Origin: Kitasatospora arboriphila
GTDB taxonomy: Bacteria; Actinomycetota; Actinomycetes; Mycobacteriales; Mycobacteriaceae
Assembly: GCF_000717275.1 (NCBI RefSeq)
Contig: NZ_JNYV01000007.1
Span: 62,001-126,000, forward strand
Length of the DNA stretch: 64,000 nt
Direction of reading: 5' to 3'
Part shown: in pieces, positions 11,232 to 20,192 of the stretch
Position numbering within the stretch: position 1 is the stretch's first letter
Layout of the letters: every line of letters starts with the position of its first letter
Position numbers and translations under genes: made by a program
Notes under the pieces: model-generated
What the model saw: only the letters and a program-made list of their open reading frames with translations
Databases searched by the model: none
What the model was told of the DNA's origin: nothing

Positions 11232-12650
11232 GTGAATCGACGTACCAAAATCGTGTGCACCCTGGGTCCTGCAACTGCAACCGACGAGCGCGTGCGTGAG
11301 TTGGTAGAGAGTGGCATGGATGTGGCTCGGCTGAACTTCAGTCACGGCAAGCACGAAGACCACCGAGAAATGTACAACCGCGTGCGCAAGGCCTCCGACA
11401 CCACCGGACATGCGGTGGGCATTCTCGCCGACCTGCAGGGCCCGAAGATCCGGTTGGGGACGTTCGCCGACGGACCGGTGCAGTGGCCCGCGGGTAAGCA
11501 GGTCCGCATCACCGTCGACGACTGTGAAGGCACCGCCGAACGCGTGTCGACCACCTACAAGCAGTTGGCTGTCGACGCCCGCCCAGGTGACCGGCTGCTC
11601 GTCGACGACGGCAAGGTGGGGCTGACGGTCACCGACATCGACCAGAACGACGTCATCTGCACGGTGACCGAAGGCGGACCCGTCAGCAACAACAAGGGCG
11701 TTTCCCTCCCAGGGATGAACGTCTCGGTGCCGGCGATGTCCGACAAGGACGAAGCCGACCTCGAGTTCGCCCTGAAGCTCGGCGTCGACCTGATCGCCCT
11801 GTCGTTCGTCCGGTCGCCGGCCGACATCGAATTGGTCCACACGATCATGGATCGCGTGGGCCGCCGGGTCCCCGTCATCGCCAAGCTCGAGAAGCCAGAG
11901 GCCATCGACAATCTCGAAGCAGTGATCCTGGCGTTCGACGCAGTGATGGTCGCCCGCGGTGACCTCGGCGTCGAGCTGCCCCTCGAAGAGGTCCCCCTGG
12001 TGCAGAAACGGGCCATCCAGATGGCCCGCGAGAACGCCAAGCCGGTGATCGTCGCGACCCAGATGCTCGAGTCGATGATCGAGAACTCGCGGCCCACCCG
12101 CGCCGAGGCGTCAGACGTGGCCAACGCGGTGCTCGATGGAGCCGACGCCGTGATGCTCTCCGGTGAGACATCGGTCGGCAAGTACGTCATGGAAACCGTC
12201 CAGACCATGGCCCGCATCGTGAAGGCAGTGGAAAGCGGACCCCGCGACGTCCCGCCGCTCTCACACGTCCCGCGCACCAAACGCGGCATCATCTCCTACG
12301 CCGCCCGCGACATCGGCGAACGCCTCGACGCCAAAGCCCTCGTCGCGTTCACGCAGTCCGGCGACACGGTCCGCAGGCTCGCGCGGCTGCACACCCGCCT
12401 GCCGTTGCTCGCGTTCACCCCGCTGCCCGAGGTGCGCAGCCAGCTCGCGATGAGCTGGGGCACAGAGACATTCATCGTCCCGCGCGTGGACTCCACCGAC
12501 GCCATGATCCGCCAGGTGGACCAAGCCCTCTTGGAAATCGGACGCCTCAAGGTGGGCGACCAGGTGGTCATCGTCGCCGGTGCCCCTCCCGGCACCGTCG
12601 GCACCACCAACCTGATCCATGTGCACAGGATCGGTGAAGACGACCACTAG
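11232..12650 (+). CDS. pyk: Pyruvate kinase
   Basis: It converts phosphoenolpyruvate and ADP to pyruvate and ATP in glycolysis. GTG 11232 gives [15 protein letters not shown], the normal N-terminus, and a 472-residue protein of standard length; upstream codons back to 11175 do not look like pyruvate kinase. Visible signatures are the substrate-binding [11 protein letters not shown], the [11 protein letters not shown] active-site lysine/glutamate segment and [41 protein letters not shown] and the C-terminal effector domain follow; the former is quoted by its key words MLESMI and PTRAE only. The gene stands alone behind a 118-nt intergenic region. Confidence 0.96.
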   Translation: MNRRTKIVCTLGPATATDERVRELVESGMDVARLNFSHGKHEDHREMYNRVRKASDTTGHAVGILADLQGPKIRLGTFADGPVQWPAGKQVRITVDDCEGTAERVSTTYKQLAVDARPGDRLLVDDGKVGLTVTDIDQNDVICTVTEGGPVSNNKGVSLPGMNVSVPAMSDKDEADLEFALKLGVDLIALSFVRSPADIELVHTIMDRVGRRVPVIAKLEKPEAIDNLEAVILAFDAVMVARGDLGVELPLEEVPLVQKRAIQMARENAKPVIVATQMLESMIENSRPTRAEASDVANAVLDGADAVMLSGETSVGKYVMETVQTMARIVKAVESGPRDVPPLSHVPRTKRGIISYAARDIGERLDAKALVAFTQSGDTVRRLARLHTRLPLLAFTPLPEVRSQLAMSWGTETFIVPRVDSTDAMIRQVDQALLEIGRLKVGDQVVIVAGAPPGTVGTTNLIHVHRIGEDDH

Positions 12651-12972
12651 TTTTGGCTCGCTCCGCTCGCTTTGTCGGTGTGGCCGTCATCGCGCGTCCT
12701 TCCCTCCTCTTCACATCGCTGGCGCTCGTTCATCGTCAGTCCAGAACGCGCGTGGCCACACCTCCCGGGGCCGCTTGGGTCGCTGAAAGCTCACTCGCGA
12801 GTTTTGAGTGAGCGAGCGAAGCGAGTGATTGCCGGCGGACGGCCCGCGTGCTCTGGACGAGTGAGCGAGGGAGCGCAGCGACTGAGTCGAGCGAGGAAGA
12901 GCGCGCGACTTGAGGCCGGTCGCCCCGCGAGCGGAGCGAGCCATCAGACACAGCTCAGCTAGCATTCGTCCT
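12651..12972. repeat. Intergenic region rich in GAGCGA-type short palindromic repeats
   Basis: No convincing gene is present between pyk and the thioesterase gene. The stretch is built from variants of GAGCGAGCGAAGCGAG. A perfect 16-bp inverted repeat spans it: GGCTCGCTCCGCTCGC at 12655-12670 and its reverse complement at 12927-12942. Further copies lie near 12807-12825 (GAGTGAGCGAGCGAAGCGAG) and 12860-12894. These could fold into hairpins. An open frame at 12672-12962 is composed mostly of repeat and is not accepted as a gene. Confidence 0.7.
12960..12965 (+). promoter_or_regulatory. Candidate -10 element for leaderless thioesterase mRNA
   Basis: TAGCAT matches TANNNT and is separated by 7 nt from the GTG start at 12973. 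There is no Shine-Dalgarno sequence before that start, so a leaderless transcript is the simplest reading. Confidence 0.4.
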
Positions 12973-13854
12973 GTGACTGATGCCCCCGGCTCGACGTCCG
13001 ACCTGAACAAACTGCTGGCTCTCTTCGATCTGGAGGAACGCGAGACCGACGTCTACATCGGCGTCCACCCGGCTCAGGTGGGGCCTCGCACGTTCGGCGG
13101 TCAGCTGCTCGGCCAAGGGGTGGTCGCCGCGGGGCGCAGTGTTCCGCGGCCCACGCCCGTGCATGCGCTGCATGCGCATTTCATCCGTGGCGGGGACGTG
13201 ACCAAACCGCTGGAATACCACGTCACCCGTCTGCGAGACGGGAAACCGTTCGCAAATCGCTTGGTCACCGCTTTGCAGGGCGGCGAAGAGATCCTGTCCA
13301 TGCTGGTCGCCTTCCAGGACAACAAGGCCGGCCTGGAACATTCGGTTCAGATCCCCGAGGTGCCGTACCCCGAGGATCTGCCCACACTCGGTGAGCACTT
13401 CAAGGGGTTCGAAGATCGCATCGCCATGTTCGTCAATGCGTTGCATCCCATCGACATTCGCTTTGCGAACGACCCCACGTGGAAAGTGCGGGAGTCAGGC
13501 GACACCCTGGAACACAACCGAGTGTGGATGCGTACCGACGGCCAGATGCCCGACGACCCGCTTCTGCACATCGCTGCGCTCTGCTACGCCTCGGACACCA
13601 CAGTGCTCGATTCGATCCTGACAACGCACGGGTTGTCTTGGGGCATCGACCGGTTGTTCGCCGCCACCGTGAATCATTCGATGTGGTTCCACCGCGAGTT
13701 CCGATTTGATGACTGGTTGCTGTACGCAAGTGAATCGCCGGTCGCGGCCGGCTCGCGAGGGCTGGCTTCGGGACGGTTCTTCACCCGCGAGGGATTGCTG
13801 GCGACGACCGTGGTCCAAGAAGCGCTCATCAAGTACTTCCCGCCACGCGGCTGA
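12973..13854 (+). CDS. tesB: Acyl-CoA thioesterase II
   Basis: This 293-residue double hot-dog protein hydrolyses acyl-CoA to fatty acid and CoA. The first half contains the conserved GPRTFGGQLLGQ block and the HAHFIRGGD strand. The second half contains WMRTDGQMPDDPLLHIAALCYASDTT (quoted by key residues: the LHIAAL and ASD segments), which holds the catalytic Asp/Thr of this family. GTG 12973 yields the normal N-terminus; codons further upstream run into repeat sequence. The gene has its own predicted leaderless promoter and is not in an operon. Confidence 0.93.
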   Translation: MTDAPGSTSDLNKLLALFDLEERETDVYIGVHPAQVGPRTFGGQLLGQGVVAAGRSVPRPTPVHALHAHFIRGGDVTKPLEYHVTRLRDGKPFANRLVTALQGGEEILSMLVAFQDNKAGLEHSVQIPEVPYPEDLPTLGEHFKGFEDRIAMFVNALHPIDIRFANDPTWKVRESGDTLEHNRVWMRTDGQMPDDPLLHIAALCYASDTTVLDSILTTHGLSWGIDRLFAATVNHSMWFHREFRFDDWLLYASESPVAAGSRGLASGRFFTREGLLATTVVQEALIKYFPPRG

Positions 13855-13884
13855 CCCGACGCGCCGATGAGGCAGACTTGAATC

Positions 13885-14370
13885 ATGTATCCCGCGCAGC
13901 AGACGCCGCAGTACTGGCTGGCGCCCGGACCTGATCTGCCGCCCCGCACATGGCAACGGCGCACTCGGACACCGATCATCATCGTCAGTGCCGTCGTCGG
14001 TGTTGTGCTCGCCGTCATCGCGCTCGGTGCCATGGCCTGGGGTGTGCAAGGCCGCGACTTCACCGCCGAAGGCGAAGTTGTCCTCACCGGCGGTCAGTAT
14101 GCAGTGTCATCCTCTGACATCTGCGGTGGCACAGGCGAATTCGAAGACCTCAAGGTCGGTGCGCGCGTCCGCATCCTCGACGAGGAACTCACCATTCTGG
14201 AGGAAGGCGCACTCGGCGCACCTGAACTCTCCGACAACCGATGCCGCCTCGGATTCGCGATCTCCGGGGTGCCGGAGGGCCGCGGCCGCTACGTCGTCGA
14301 GATCGGGACAACCGTCCGGCACGAGGCGAGCGAGGGCGTACTCGAACGCGGCATCACGTTCGAGTTCTGA
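13885..14370 (+). CDS. Hypothetical single-pass membrane protein
   Basis: I do not recognise this 161-residue protein. It has a Pro/Gln-rich N-terminus of about 30 residues, one strong membrane helix (about 31-53) and an outward-facing domain of about 105 residues with two cysteines (near 79 and 114) that could form a disulfide. The outer part looks all-beta, with alternating strands (ARVRILDEELTILEEG, RYVVEIGTTV). It lies 30 nt after tesB, convergent with the crotonase gene 9 nt downstream. A surface-exposed or periplasmic role is inferred from topology only. Confidence 0.7.
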   Translation: MYPAQQTPQYWLAPGPDLPPRTWQRRTRTPIIIVSAVVGVVLAVIALGAMAWGVQGRDFTAEGEVVLTGGQYAVSSSDICGGTGEFEDLKVGARVRILDEELTILEEGALGAPELSDNRCRLGFAISGVPEGRGRYVVEIGTTVRHEASEGVLERGITFEF

Positions 14371-14379
14371 ACGGAAGAC

Positions 14380-15261
14380 TCAGAGCTCGCGGTCCACGAA
14401 CTCCGGGGTCGCGCGATTCATGCCGGCTTTCCGGGCAATGGCGTGATTCTTGCCGCGCAGCAGTCGCAGTTGCAGCACCTGCTCCACCGGAAACGAAAAC
14501 CGGGGAGAGCGCGACCAGGTCTTCTCGAGCAACGACTTCGTGGACGCCACCGAATCGGGGGAGCGGGACGCGATTTTCTCGATCAAGGCCATTGCCTCGG
14601 CCATCGGATCCTCGGCGACGCCGGTGACGAGCCCGATCTCCTTGGCATGGTCGGCAGAGAACATCTCGCCGGTCATCGTCAGTCGTTTGGCGATGTCGAT
14701 GGTGGTGAGTTGAGCCAACGCGGCCGATGCCGACATGTCGGGGATCAATCCCCACTTGGCCTCCAAGACGGAGAAGTCGGCGTCAGGCGTGGCGAACCGG
14801 AAGTCGGCTCCCATCGCAATCTGCAGTCCGCCGCCGTAGCAATGACCATGGACCACCGCGATGACGGGGACGGGAACCCGTCGCCACTCCCATGCGGGGT
14901 CCTGAAAACCATTGGAGCCCTTCACAAGGTTCGGAATGAAGTTCCGGTAGATGCTCTTCTCTTTGCCCTGGAGGCTGGCGAAATCGAGTCCGGCGCTAAA
15001 GGATTTGCCCGCACCGCTGATGATGACTGCGCGCAGGGTGCGGTCCTTCGCCGCTTGCCGGGCTGCCCTGGTCAGTCCGGCAAGCAACGGCAACGTGAGC
15101 CCGTTGTGCTTGTCGGGCCGATTGAGCTGTACGTGCGCGATGGGACCGAAAGGTGTCTTTTCCACGCGGTAGGTCACCGAATCGTCAGCCGCGGGGCGTG
15201 TCTCAGGGTCCGCGGCAATCGCCAGAGATGCGGGTCGCGAGGTGGCATCGGTCGAGGACAT
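14380..15261 (-). CDS. Enoyl-CoA hydratase/isomerase (crotonase) family protein
   Basis: A 293-residue crotonase-fold protein, expected to act on an acyl-CoA double bond. The two oxyanion-hole segments are present: GAGKSFSAGLDF and CYGGGLQIAMGADFR. In the second helix the hydratase-type glutamates are not obvious, and LEAKWGLIPDMSAS instead provides an Asp, as in dienoyl-CoA isomerase-like members. An N-terminal extension of about 30 residues precedes the fold. AAGGAG lies 7-8 nt before the ATG. It may belong to fatty-acid breakdown together with the nearby thioesterase and acyl-CoA synthetase genes, but the substrate is not predictable. Confidence 0.88.
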   Translation of the reverse strand: MSSTDATSRPASLAIAADPETRPAADDSVTYRVEKTPFGPIAHVQLNRPDKHNGLTLPLLAGLTRAARQAAKDRTLRAVIISGAGKSFSAGLDFASLQGKEKSIYRNFIPNLVKGSNGFQDPAWEWRRVPVPVIAVVHGHCYGGGLQIAMGADFRFATPDADFSVLEAKWGLIPDMSASAALAQLTTIDIAKRLTMTGEMFSADHAKEIGLVTGVAEDPMAEAMALIEKIASRSPDSVASTKSLLEKTWSRSPRFSFPVEQVLQLRLLRGKNHAIARKAGMNRATPEFVDREL

Positions 15262-15361
15262 TCGGATCTCCTTCGGTGCGTATTCGGTTCGAGGGTACGC
15301 CCGGAGCCGTGACCCGATGGACCGGCATCAACCCCTCCGGAGCTGTCGGTGGTGGGCGGGC

Positions 15362-16069
15362 TCACACTGCCGCGGCGCCGTGACCTGCGTCCGCGTCGGG
15401 TCCTGGATTCGCATCGCGCTCGTCGAGAATGAAGAAGACAAGCGTGACGGCCAGAAATCCGGCAGGCAACCAGGCGGCGTGCACACCCATCCACTCCGTC
15501 GCGAACGCGCCGACCAGAGCGCCCAGGAAGAACGAGCCGATGACTTTGGTGTAGACGGCGAGCGCGCGCTTGGACGTCTCGGATCCGGTGGTGAGAACGC
15601 CGTACGCCGATTCCACGGTGCGCATCAGGTTCCCGGTGGTCGCGACCACCATGTAGTTGAGATCGCCGATCGAGCGGAACAGCTCGATCTGCATCGCGGC
15701 CATGAAAGAGATCGGCACCGTGACGTACATGTGAGGGACTGTCTCGGGAACGAATCCGATGGCGGTCAACAACAGGGCCGAAATGCCCATCGTCCATCGG
15801 ATCGGATGGGTCACCACCGAGTCGAGACGTCCAATCTTGATGTGGGTGGAGAGGGTGACACCCAGCAAAAACGCGACGATCGGCCAGATCCGCGCCACAG
15901 CGTCGGCGTAGTGCTGTTCGGACAGGTTGATGAAGAAGAAGATGACGTTCCCCGTCTGCACATTGGCGAATACGCCACCGCGAACGAGGAATGTGTACGA
16001 GTCCAGGAAGCCACTGGCGCAAGTGACGAGCAAAGCGAACCGCAGCGTTGTCGTCGTGGTCGTCGGCAT
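15362..16069 (-). CDS. YoaK/DUF1275 family membrane protein
   Basis: A 235-residue integral membrane protein with about six hydrophobic helices. It has the family's LLVTCASGFLDSYTFLVRGGVFANVQTGN-like start (key words FLDSYTFL and ANVQTGN) and the conserved NLMRTVESAYG segment. A GGGAG ribosome site precedes the ATG. Members are widespread and mostly uncharacterised; a transport role is often suggested. It is divergent from the acyl-CoA synthetase gene across a 240-nt spacer. Confidence 0.88.
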   Translation of the reverse strand: MPTTTTTTLRFALLVTCASGFLDSYTFLVRGGVFANVQTGNVIFFFINLSEQHYADAVARIWPIVAFLLGVTLSTHIKIGRLDSVVTHPIRWTMGISALLLTAIGFVPETVPHMYVTVPISFMAAMQIELFRSIGDLNYMVVATTGNLMRTVESAYGVLTTGSETSKRALAVYTKVIGSFFLGALVGAFATEWMGVHAAWLPAGFLAVTLVFFILDERDANPGPDADAGHGAAAV

Positions 16070-16309
16070 GGCTCTCCCGCCCGGAATCTTCTGTCCGAGA
16101 CGATGTTACGGCCGAGGCGTGCCCTCCGGGTGCCAAGCGGTGCGGGCGATCTGTCTGGGGAGTTGAATCGTGGTCGCCACATGGCATGTGGTGACAGCTG
16201 TCCGAATTGTCGGGTCATCGGCGAATCGCCTTCGGGAGCGGCGTCGCAACGCTAAATTCTGACCACAGCCGTGTTCATTATGCGTCGCGACCAACCTCCG
16301 GGAGAACTG

Positions 16310-18145
16310 ATGAGCGAGAACACCACCGACGTCGTCTTTCACCACGCTTCGGGAGTCGCCGTGCACACCACGGCCGAAGCGTTTCAGCAGACCGCCAAGA
16401 TGCACCCCGATCGTGTCGCGCTGCGTACTCCGGGCGGCACCCAGGAGATCACCTGGCGGGAGTACGCGCGCCGTGTCGAGGCGATCGCACGAGGCCTCGT
16501 GCGTCTCGGCGTCACACGTGGCGACACCGTCGGACTGATGTTGACCAATCGTCCCGAGTTCCATCTCGTCGACACAGCCATCGTTCACCTGGGAGCAATC
16601 CCTTTCTCGGTGTACAACACCAGCGCACCCGAGCAGCTCGAGTACCTGTTCACCGACGCCGCGAACAAGATCGTGATCACCGAGCAGGTGTTCATGCCCA
16701 TCATCAAACAATCCGGCGTGGCGCTCGAGCACATCATCACCGTCGACGGTCCGGCTGACGGGGCCATCGAACTCAAAGACGTCGAAGCCCAGGGCGACGA
16801 GGAGTTCGATTTCGAAGCCTCCTGGCGGGCAGTGAAATCCGATGACCTGGTCACGTTGATCTACACCTCGGGAACCACGGGACCTCCGAAGGGCGTGGAG
16901 ATCACGCACAGCAACGTGATCGCCGCGGCGGAATCAGTGGCCGACGAACTGCAGTTCGGATTCGATGACCGGATCATTTCCTACCTGCCGGCCGCACACA
17001 TCGCCGATCGGGTGTCATCTCACGGTGCCAGCCAGATGCGTGGAATCCAGATCACCTCGGTGGCCGATCCGCGAGAGTTCGCTTCCGCGCTGCCCGATGT
17101 ACGGCCGACCGTCTTCTTCGGAGTTCCCCGTGTGTGGCAGAAGGTGAAGGCCGGCATCGAAGGCAAGCTGGCCGAAGAGACGAGCCCGGTGAAAAAGAAG
17201 CTTGCTGAATGGGCACTGGACGTGGGCCGGCGTGCAGCCAAGGCCGACTTGGCGGGCACGCCGAGGGGCAGGGCCCTCGCTGCTCAGCACCGTGTGGCCG
17301 ACACCCTCGTGCTGTCGAAAGTCCGTGCGGCGCTTGGACTCGACGAACTGAAGGTGGCCATCTCGGGTGCGGCGTCCATTCCGGCCGAGGTGATCGAGTT
17401 CTTCGTCGGGATCGGCATTCCCGTCATCGAGGTGTGGGGTCTGTCCGAGACGACCGGAGCTGCGACGAAGACAACCACGGACAATCTGAAGGTCGGCACG
17501 GTCGGCAAACCCGTGGACGGTGTGGAGATCAAACTGGCCGACGACGGCGAAGTGCTGGTCCGAGCTCCGATGGTCATGCGCGGTTACCGCAACAAGCCGG
17601 AGAAGACGGCAGAGGCGATCGATGCCGATGGGTGGTTCGCCACCGGCGATGTGGGCAAGATCGACGACGAGGGAAATCTGACAATCGTCGACCGCAAGAA
17701 GGAACTCATCATCAATGAGTCCGGCAAGAACATGGCACCGAGCACGATCGAGAACGCGGTGAAAGCGTCCTCGTCGCTGATCAGCCAGGTGGTCGCGATC
17801 GGCGACAACAAGCCGTACATCAGCGCCTTGGTGGTGTTGGATCCCGACGTCGCGGCGGTGCGCGCAAAAGCACTGGGTGTTCCCGGGGCGCAGATCGCGG
17901 ATCTTGCCAAGAACCCTGACATCATCGAAGAGGTCACGCTGGCAGTGAAGGCAGGCAACTCGAAGTTGTCGCGGGTGGAGCAGGTCAAACGGTTTGCGAT
18001 CGTGCCATCTGCCTGGGACCCGGGCGGTGACGAACTCACCCCGACGATGAAGTTGCGGCGCAAGCCGATCGCCGGCAAGTATGCCGACACCATCGTCGAT
18101 CTCTTCTCGAACCCGCCGGGTGCTGGAGTCATCGACCTCGGGTGA
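16310..18145 (+). CDS. Long-chain acyl-CoA synthetase (AMP-forming)
   Basis: It activates a fatty acid to acyl-AMP and then acyl-CoA. The 611-residue protein has the AMP-binding signature LIYTSGTTGPPKGVE, the EVWGLSETTGA motif, the GWFATGDVGKID hinge region and the ITIVDRKKELIINESGKN-like C-terminal lysine segment (key words DRKKELI and GKNMAP). This pattern resembles long-chain FadD15-type enzymes. ATG 16310 is supported by GGGAGAAC upstream; an earlier GTG at 16271 lacks a ribosome site. The HAD gene starts 37 nt downstream. Confidence 0.93.
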   Translation: MSENTTDVVFHHASGVAVHTTAEAFQQTAKMHPDRVALRTPGGTQEITWREYARRVEAIARGLVRLGVTRGDTVGLMLTNRPEFHLVDTAIVHLGAIPFSVYNTSAPEQLEYLFTDAANKIVITEQVFMPIIKQSGVALEHIITVDGPADGAIELKDVEAQGDEEFDFEASWRAVKSDDLVTLIYTSGTTGPPKGVEITHSNVIAAAESVADELQFGFDDRIISYLPAAHIADRVSSHGASQMRGIQITSVADPREFASALPDVRPTVFFGVPRVWQKVKAGIEGKLAEETSPVKKKLAEWALDVGRRAAKADLAGTPRGRALAAQHRVADTLVLSKVRAALGLDELKVAISGAASIPAEVIEFFVGIGIPVIEVWGLSETTGAATKTTTDNLKVGTVGKPVDGVEIKLADDGEVLVRAPMVMRGYRNKPEKTAEAIDADGWFATGDVGKIDDEGNLTIVDRKKELIINESGKNMAPSTIENAVKASSSLISQVVAIGDNKPYISALVVLDPDVAAVRAKALGVPGAQIADLAKNPDIIEEVTLAVKAGNSKLSRVEQVKRFAIVPSAWDPGGDELTPTMKLRRKPIAGKYADTIVDLFSNPPGAGVIDLG

Positions 18146-18182
18146 ACGCGCGCGACCACATCGGCCGGGAGATGATGGTCCG

Positions 18183-18836
18183 GTGACTGCAGCAGTGATC
18201 TTCGACATGGACGGTGTGCTCATCGATTCCGAGCCCATCTGGGAAGAAGTCCGCCGGGACGTGGTGGCCGAGCACGGTGGCCGGTGGCTCGACGAGGCGC
18301 AGACCGCTCTGATGGGGATGAGCACCCCGGAGTGGGCGAAGTATCTGAGTGAAGACCTCGGTGTGGGCAAGCCACCGAATGAGGTGGCGCAGATCGTGAT
18401 CGACAAGATGGTCGAGCGGTATGAGGACCATCTGCCGGTGTTACCGGGCGCCGATGACGCAGTGCGACGGTGTGCCGGGCGGTGGCCCCTCGGGTTGGCG
18501 AGTTCGTCGCCCCGGCAGCTCATCGATGCGGTCTTGCGGTCGGCGGGATGGACCGACCTTTTTGCGGTGACCGTGTCGACTGAGGAGCTCAGCCGGGGTA
18601 AACCAGCGCCCGACGTCTACCTTTCGGCAGCAAGAGGGTTGGGCGTCGACCCCGCAGCGTGCGTTGCGGTCGAGGACTCGTCGAACGGGATGCGATCTGC
18701 GACCGCCGCCGGGTTGGTGCTGATCGCAGTGCCCCGGCCCGAGTACCCGCCGGCCCACGATGCGATCACTGCGGCCGCGCTCGTGCTCGACGACCTCGAC
18801 GGACTCACCGAGGGCAGTGTCGCGGCTCTTGCGTGA
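18183..18836 (+). CDS. HAD-superfamily phosphatase, beta-phosphoglucomutase-like
   Basis: A 217-residue hydrolase with all four HAD motifs: nucleophile Asp8 and acid Asp10 in FDMDGVLIDSEP, the SSS motif (LASSSPRQ), the conserved Lys in SRGKPAPDVY and the metal-binding acids in AVEDSSNG. The four-helix cap between motifs I and II is typical of the phosphoglucomutase/phosphatase subgroup. The substrate is probably a small sugar phosphate but is not specified. GTG 18183 directly precedes the nucleophile strand. Confidence 0.92.
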   Translation: MTAAVIFDMDGVLIDSEPIWEEVRRDVVAEHGGRWLDEAQTALMGMSTPEWAKYLSEDLGVGKPPNEVAQIVIDKMVERYEDHLPVLPGADDAVRRCAGRWPLGLASSSPRQLIDAVLRSAGWTDLFAVTVSTEELSRGKPAPDVYLSAARGLGVDPAACVAVEDSSNGMRSATAAGLVLIAVPRPEYPPAHDAITAAALVLDDLDGLTEGSVAALA

Positions 18837-18840
18837 TCAG

Positions 18841-18857
18841 GTCGCGGTCGCCGCGAC
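18841..18857 (+). terminator. Hairpin after HAD gene, possible terminator
   Basis: GTCGCGG and CCGCGAC form a perfect 7-bp stem with a 3-nt loop, starting 5 nt after the stop codon. There is no U-tract, so termination activity is uncertain. Confidence 0.35.
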
Positions 18858-18962
18858 GGCTTGGCCGCGTTCTGTGATGTAGTTGATCGGGGCGATTGGG
18901 TACCCGTGTGAGGTCCGACTTCTCCACTCGATCACCAGAGTCCATGGATATGGGAGGCAGCG

Positions 18963-19178
18963 ATGAGCGATTCACATCCGAACGAGCAGCCCGGCAGCAC
19001 CGATGAGCTGGGTAAGACAGTCGACGACCTGGAAGAGAAGATCAGTCAGGAGCACGACGACTCGGGCAAGGCGGGGCCGTCCATCACCGACAGTGACCCC
19101 GGCGACAGCGCCGATTCAGATCCGAGCGGCGACACGAGCACCCCCGAGGGCTCGGCCACCGGCGAACCACCGGACTAA
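18963..19178 (+). CDS. Small acidic hydrophilic protein of unknown function
   Basis: A 71-residue protein rich in Asp, Glu, Ser, Gly and Pro, with no hydrophobic core and probably disordered. The central segment (about 14-33) could form a short charged helix. GGGAGG lies 4-5 nt before the ATG, which supports real translation. I do not recognise a family. It stands alone between the HAD gene and a converging oxidoreductase gene. Confidence 0.6.
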   Translation: MSDSHPNEQPGSTDELGKTVDDLEEKISQEHDDSGKAGPSITDSDPGDSADSDPSGDTSTPEGSATGEPPD

Positions 19179-19188
19179 GTAGCCGAGG

Positions 19189-19236
19189 ACCCGTCCGGTG
19201 TTCGAAACTCGGTGACCCTCCGACGGCCGGACGGGT
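19189..19236. terminator. Long inverted repeat between convergent genes
   Basis: ACCCGTCCGG at 19189-19198 and CCGGACGGGT at 19227-19236 form a perfect 10-bp stem with a 28-nt loop, located between two convergent genes. It may act as a bidirectional terminator; no T-run is present on either side. Confidence 0.4.
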
Positions 19237-19250
19237 ACGTGCTCACAGCG

Positions 19251-20111
19251 TCACAACAAGGCTGGAGCCAGACGACGCCACTGCTCCCTCGGGTACACCT
19301 TGGGGTTGGTGTCGAGCACCTGCACACAGACGTGGTTGGCACCGGCGGCAAGGTGTTCTTGCACCCGACCGGCGATGGCGGCTTCGTCGCCCCACGCGAT
19401 GATGGCGTCGAAAAGCCGGTCGCTGACCGATGTCAGATCGTCTTCGGTGAAACCCGAGCGCAGCAGGTTGTTCGCGTAGTTCGGCAGCCCAAGGTAGTTG
19501 CGCAGCCACTCGGTTCCGATCGAGCGGGCGTGGTCGGCGTCCGTGGTCAGGATGGCAGTCTGCTCAGGCAGCAGTAGTGGGCCGGTGCCCAACGACTCGC
19601 GAGCCCGGGCGGTGAAGTCGGGTGTGATCAGGTACGGGTGTGATCCGTTCGCGCGAGTTGCGGACAGGTGCAACATTTTTGGCCCCAGCGCGGCGAGGAC
19701 GCGGGCGTCGACGGGGACAGGCTGTTCGGTCGCGTCCAGAGCCTCGAGGTACGCCTTGGTCGCAGCCAGCGGCTTCTTGTATCGGCCCGGGTCGCCCGCG
19801 TCGATGAGTGGAGCGTGGCTCACGCCGATGCCGAGCAACAAACGCTTTCCGTGCGCAGAGATCATCTGGTTGAATTTGGCTGCGACATCAGCAGGCTCGT
19901 GCATCCACAAGTTGAGGATGCCGGTCGCTATGACCGCTTTGCTGGTTGCCGTCATGAGATTCTCCACGGCGTCGAACAGCGGACCACCGACGTCAGGGAT
20001 CCACAGTGCGGTGTAACCCAGGTCTTCCAATTCTGCGGCGGCATCTGCCGATTCGGCTGGATTCCCGTAGCGCAACTGCGAACTCCATACGCCTACACCT
20101 GCGAGTTGCAT
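19251..20111 (-). CDS. LLM-class (F420/FMN-dependent) oxidoreductase
   Basis: A 286-residue luciferase-like TIM-barrel enzyme. Typical segments are the start QLAGVGVWSSQLR, LGYTALWIPD, IATGILNLWMHEP, LLLGIGVSHAPLID and a C-terminal AGANHVCVQVL strand. The pattern resembles the TIGR03620 group found in F420-using actinomycetes, but the cofactor cannot be proved by reading. ATG 20111 is chosen over ATG 20117 because GAGGAG gives a 6-nt spacing to the former and none to the latter. The substrate is unknown. Confidence 0.85.
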   Translation of the reverse strand: MQLAGVGVWSSQLRYGNPAESADAAAELEDLGYTALWIPDVGGPLFDAVENLMTATSKAVIATGILNLWMHEPADVAAKFNQMISAHGKRLLLGIGVSHAPLIDAGDPGRYKKPLAATKAYLEALDATEQPVPVDARVLAALGPKMLHLSATRANGSHPYLITPDFTARARESLGTGPLLLPEQTAILTTDADHARSIGTEWLRNYLGLPNYANNLLRSGFTEDDLTSVSDRLFDAIIAWGDEAAIAGRVQEHLAAGANHVCVQVLDTNPKVYPREQWRRLAPALL

Positions 20112-20192
20112 GGTCATCTCCTCGGTGACGCGCGTGGGCGTCGTCGGCGCTCATCAGCGCGTGGTGTGATTCGAGATCTGCTGTCCATGATG

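Noticed and set aside
12655-12942. Possible CRISPR or tandem array in the repeat region
   Set aside because: Repeat units vary in length and spacing and are palindromic without unique spacers, so this is not a CRISPR array.
12672-12962. 96-codon frame in the pyk-tesB spacer
   Set aside because: It consists largely of the GAGCGA repeat units and has no ribosome site or family match.
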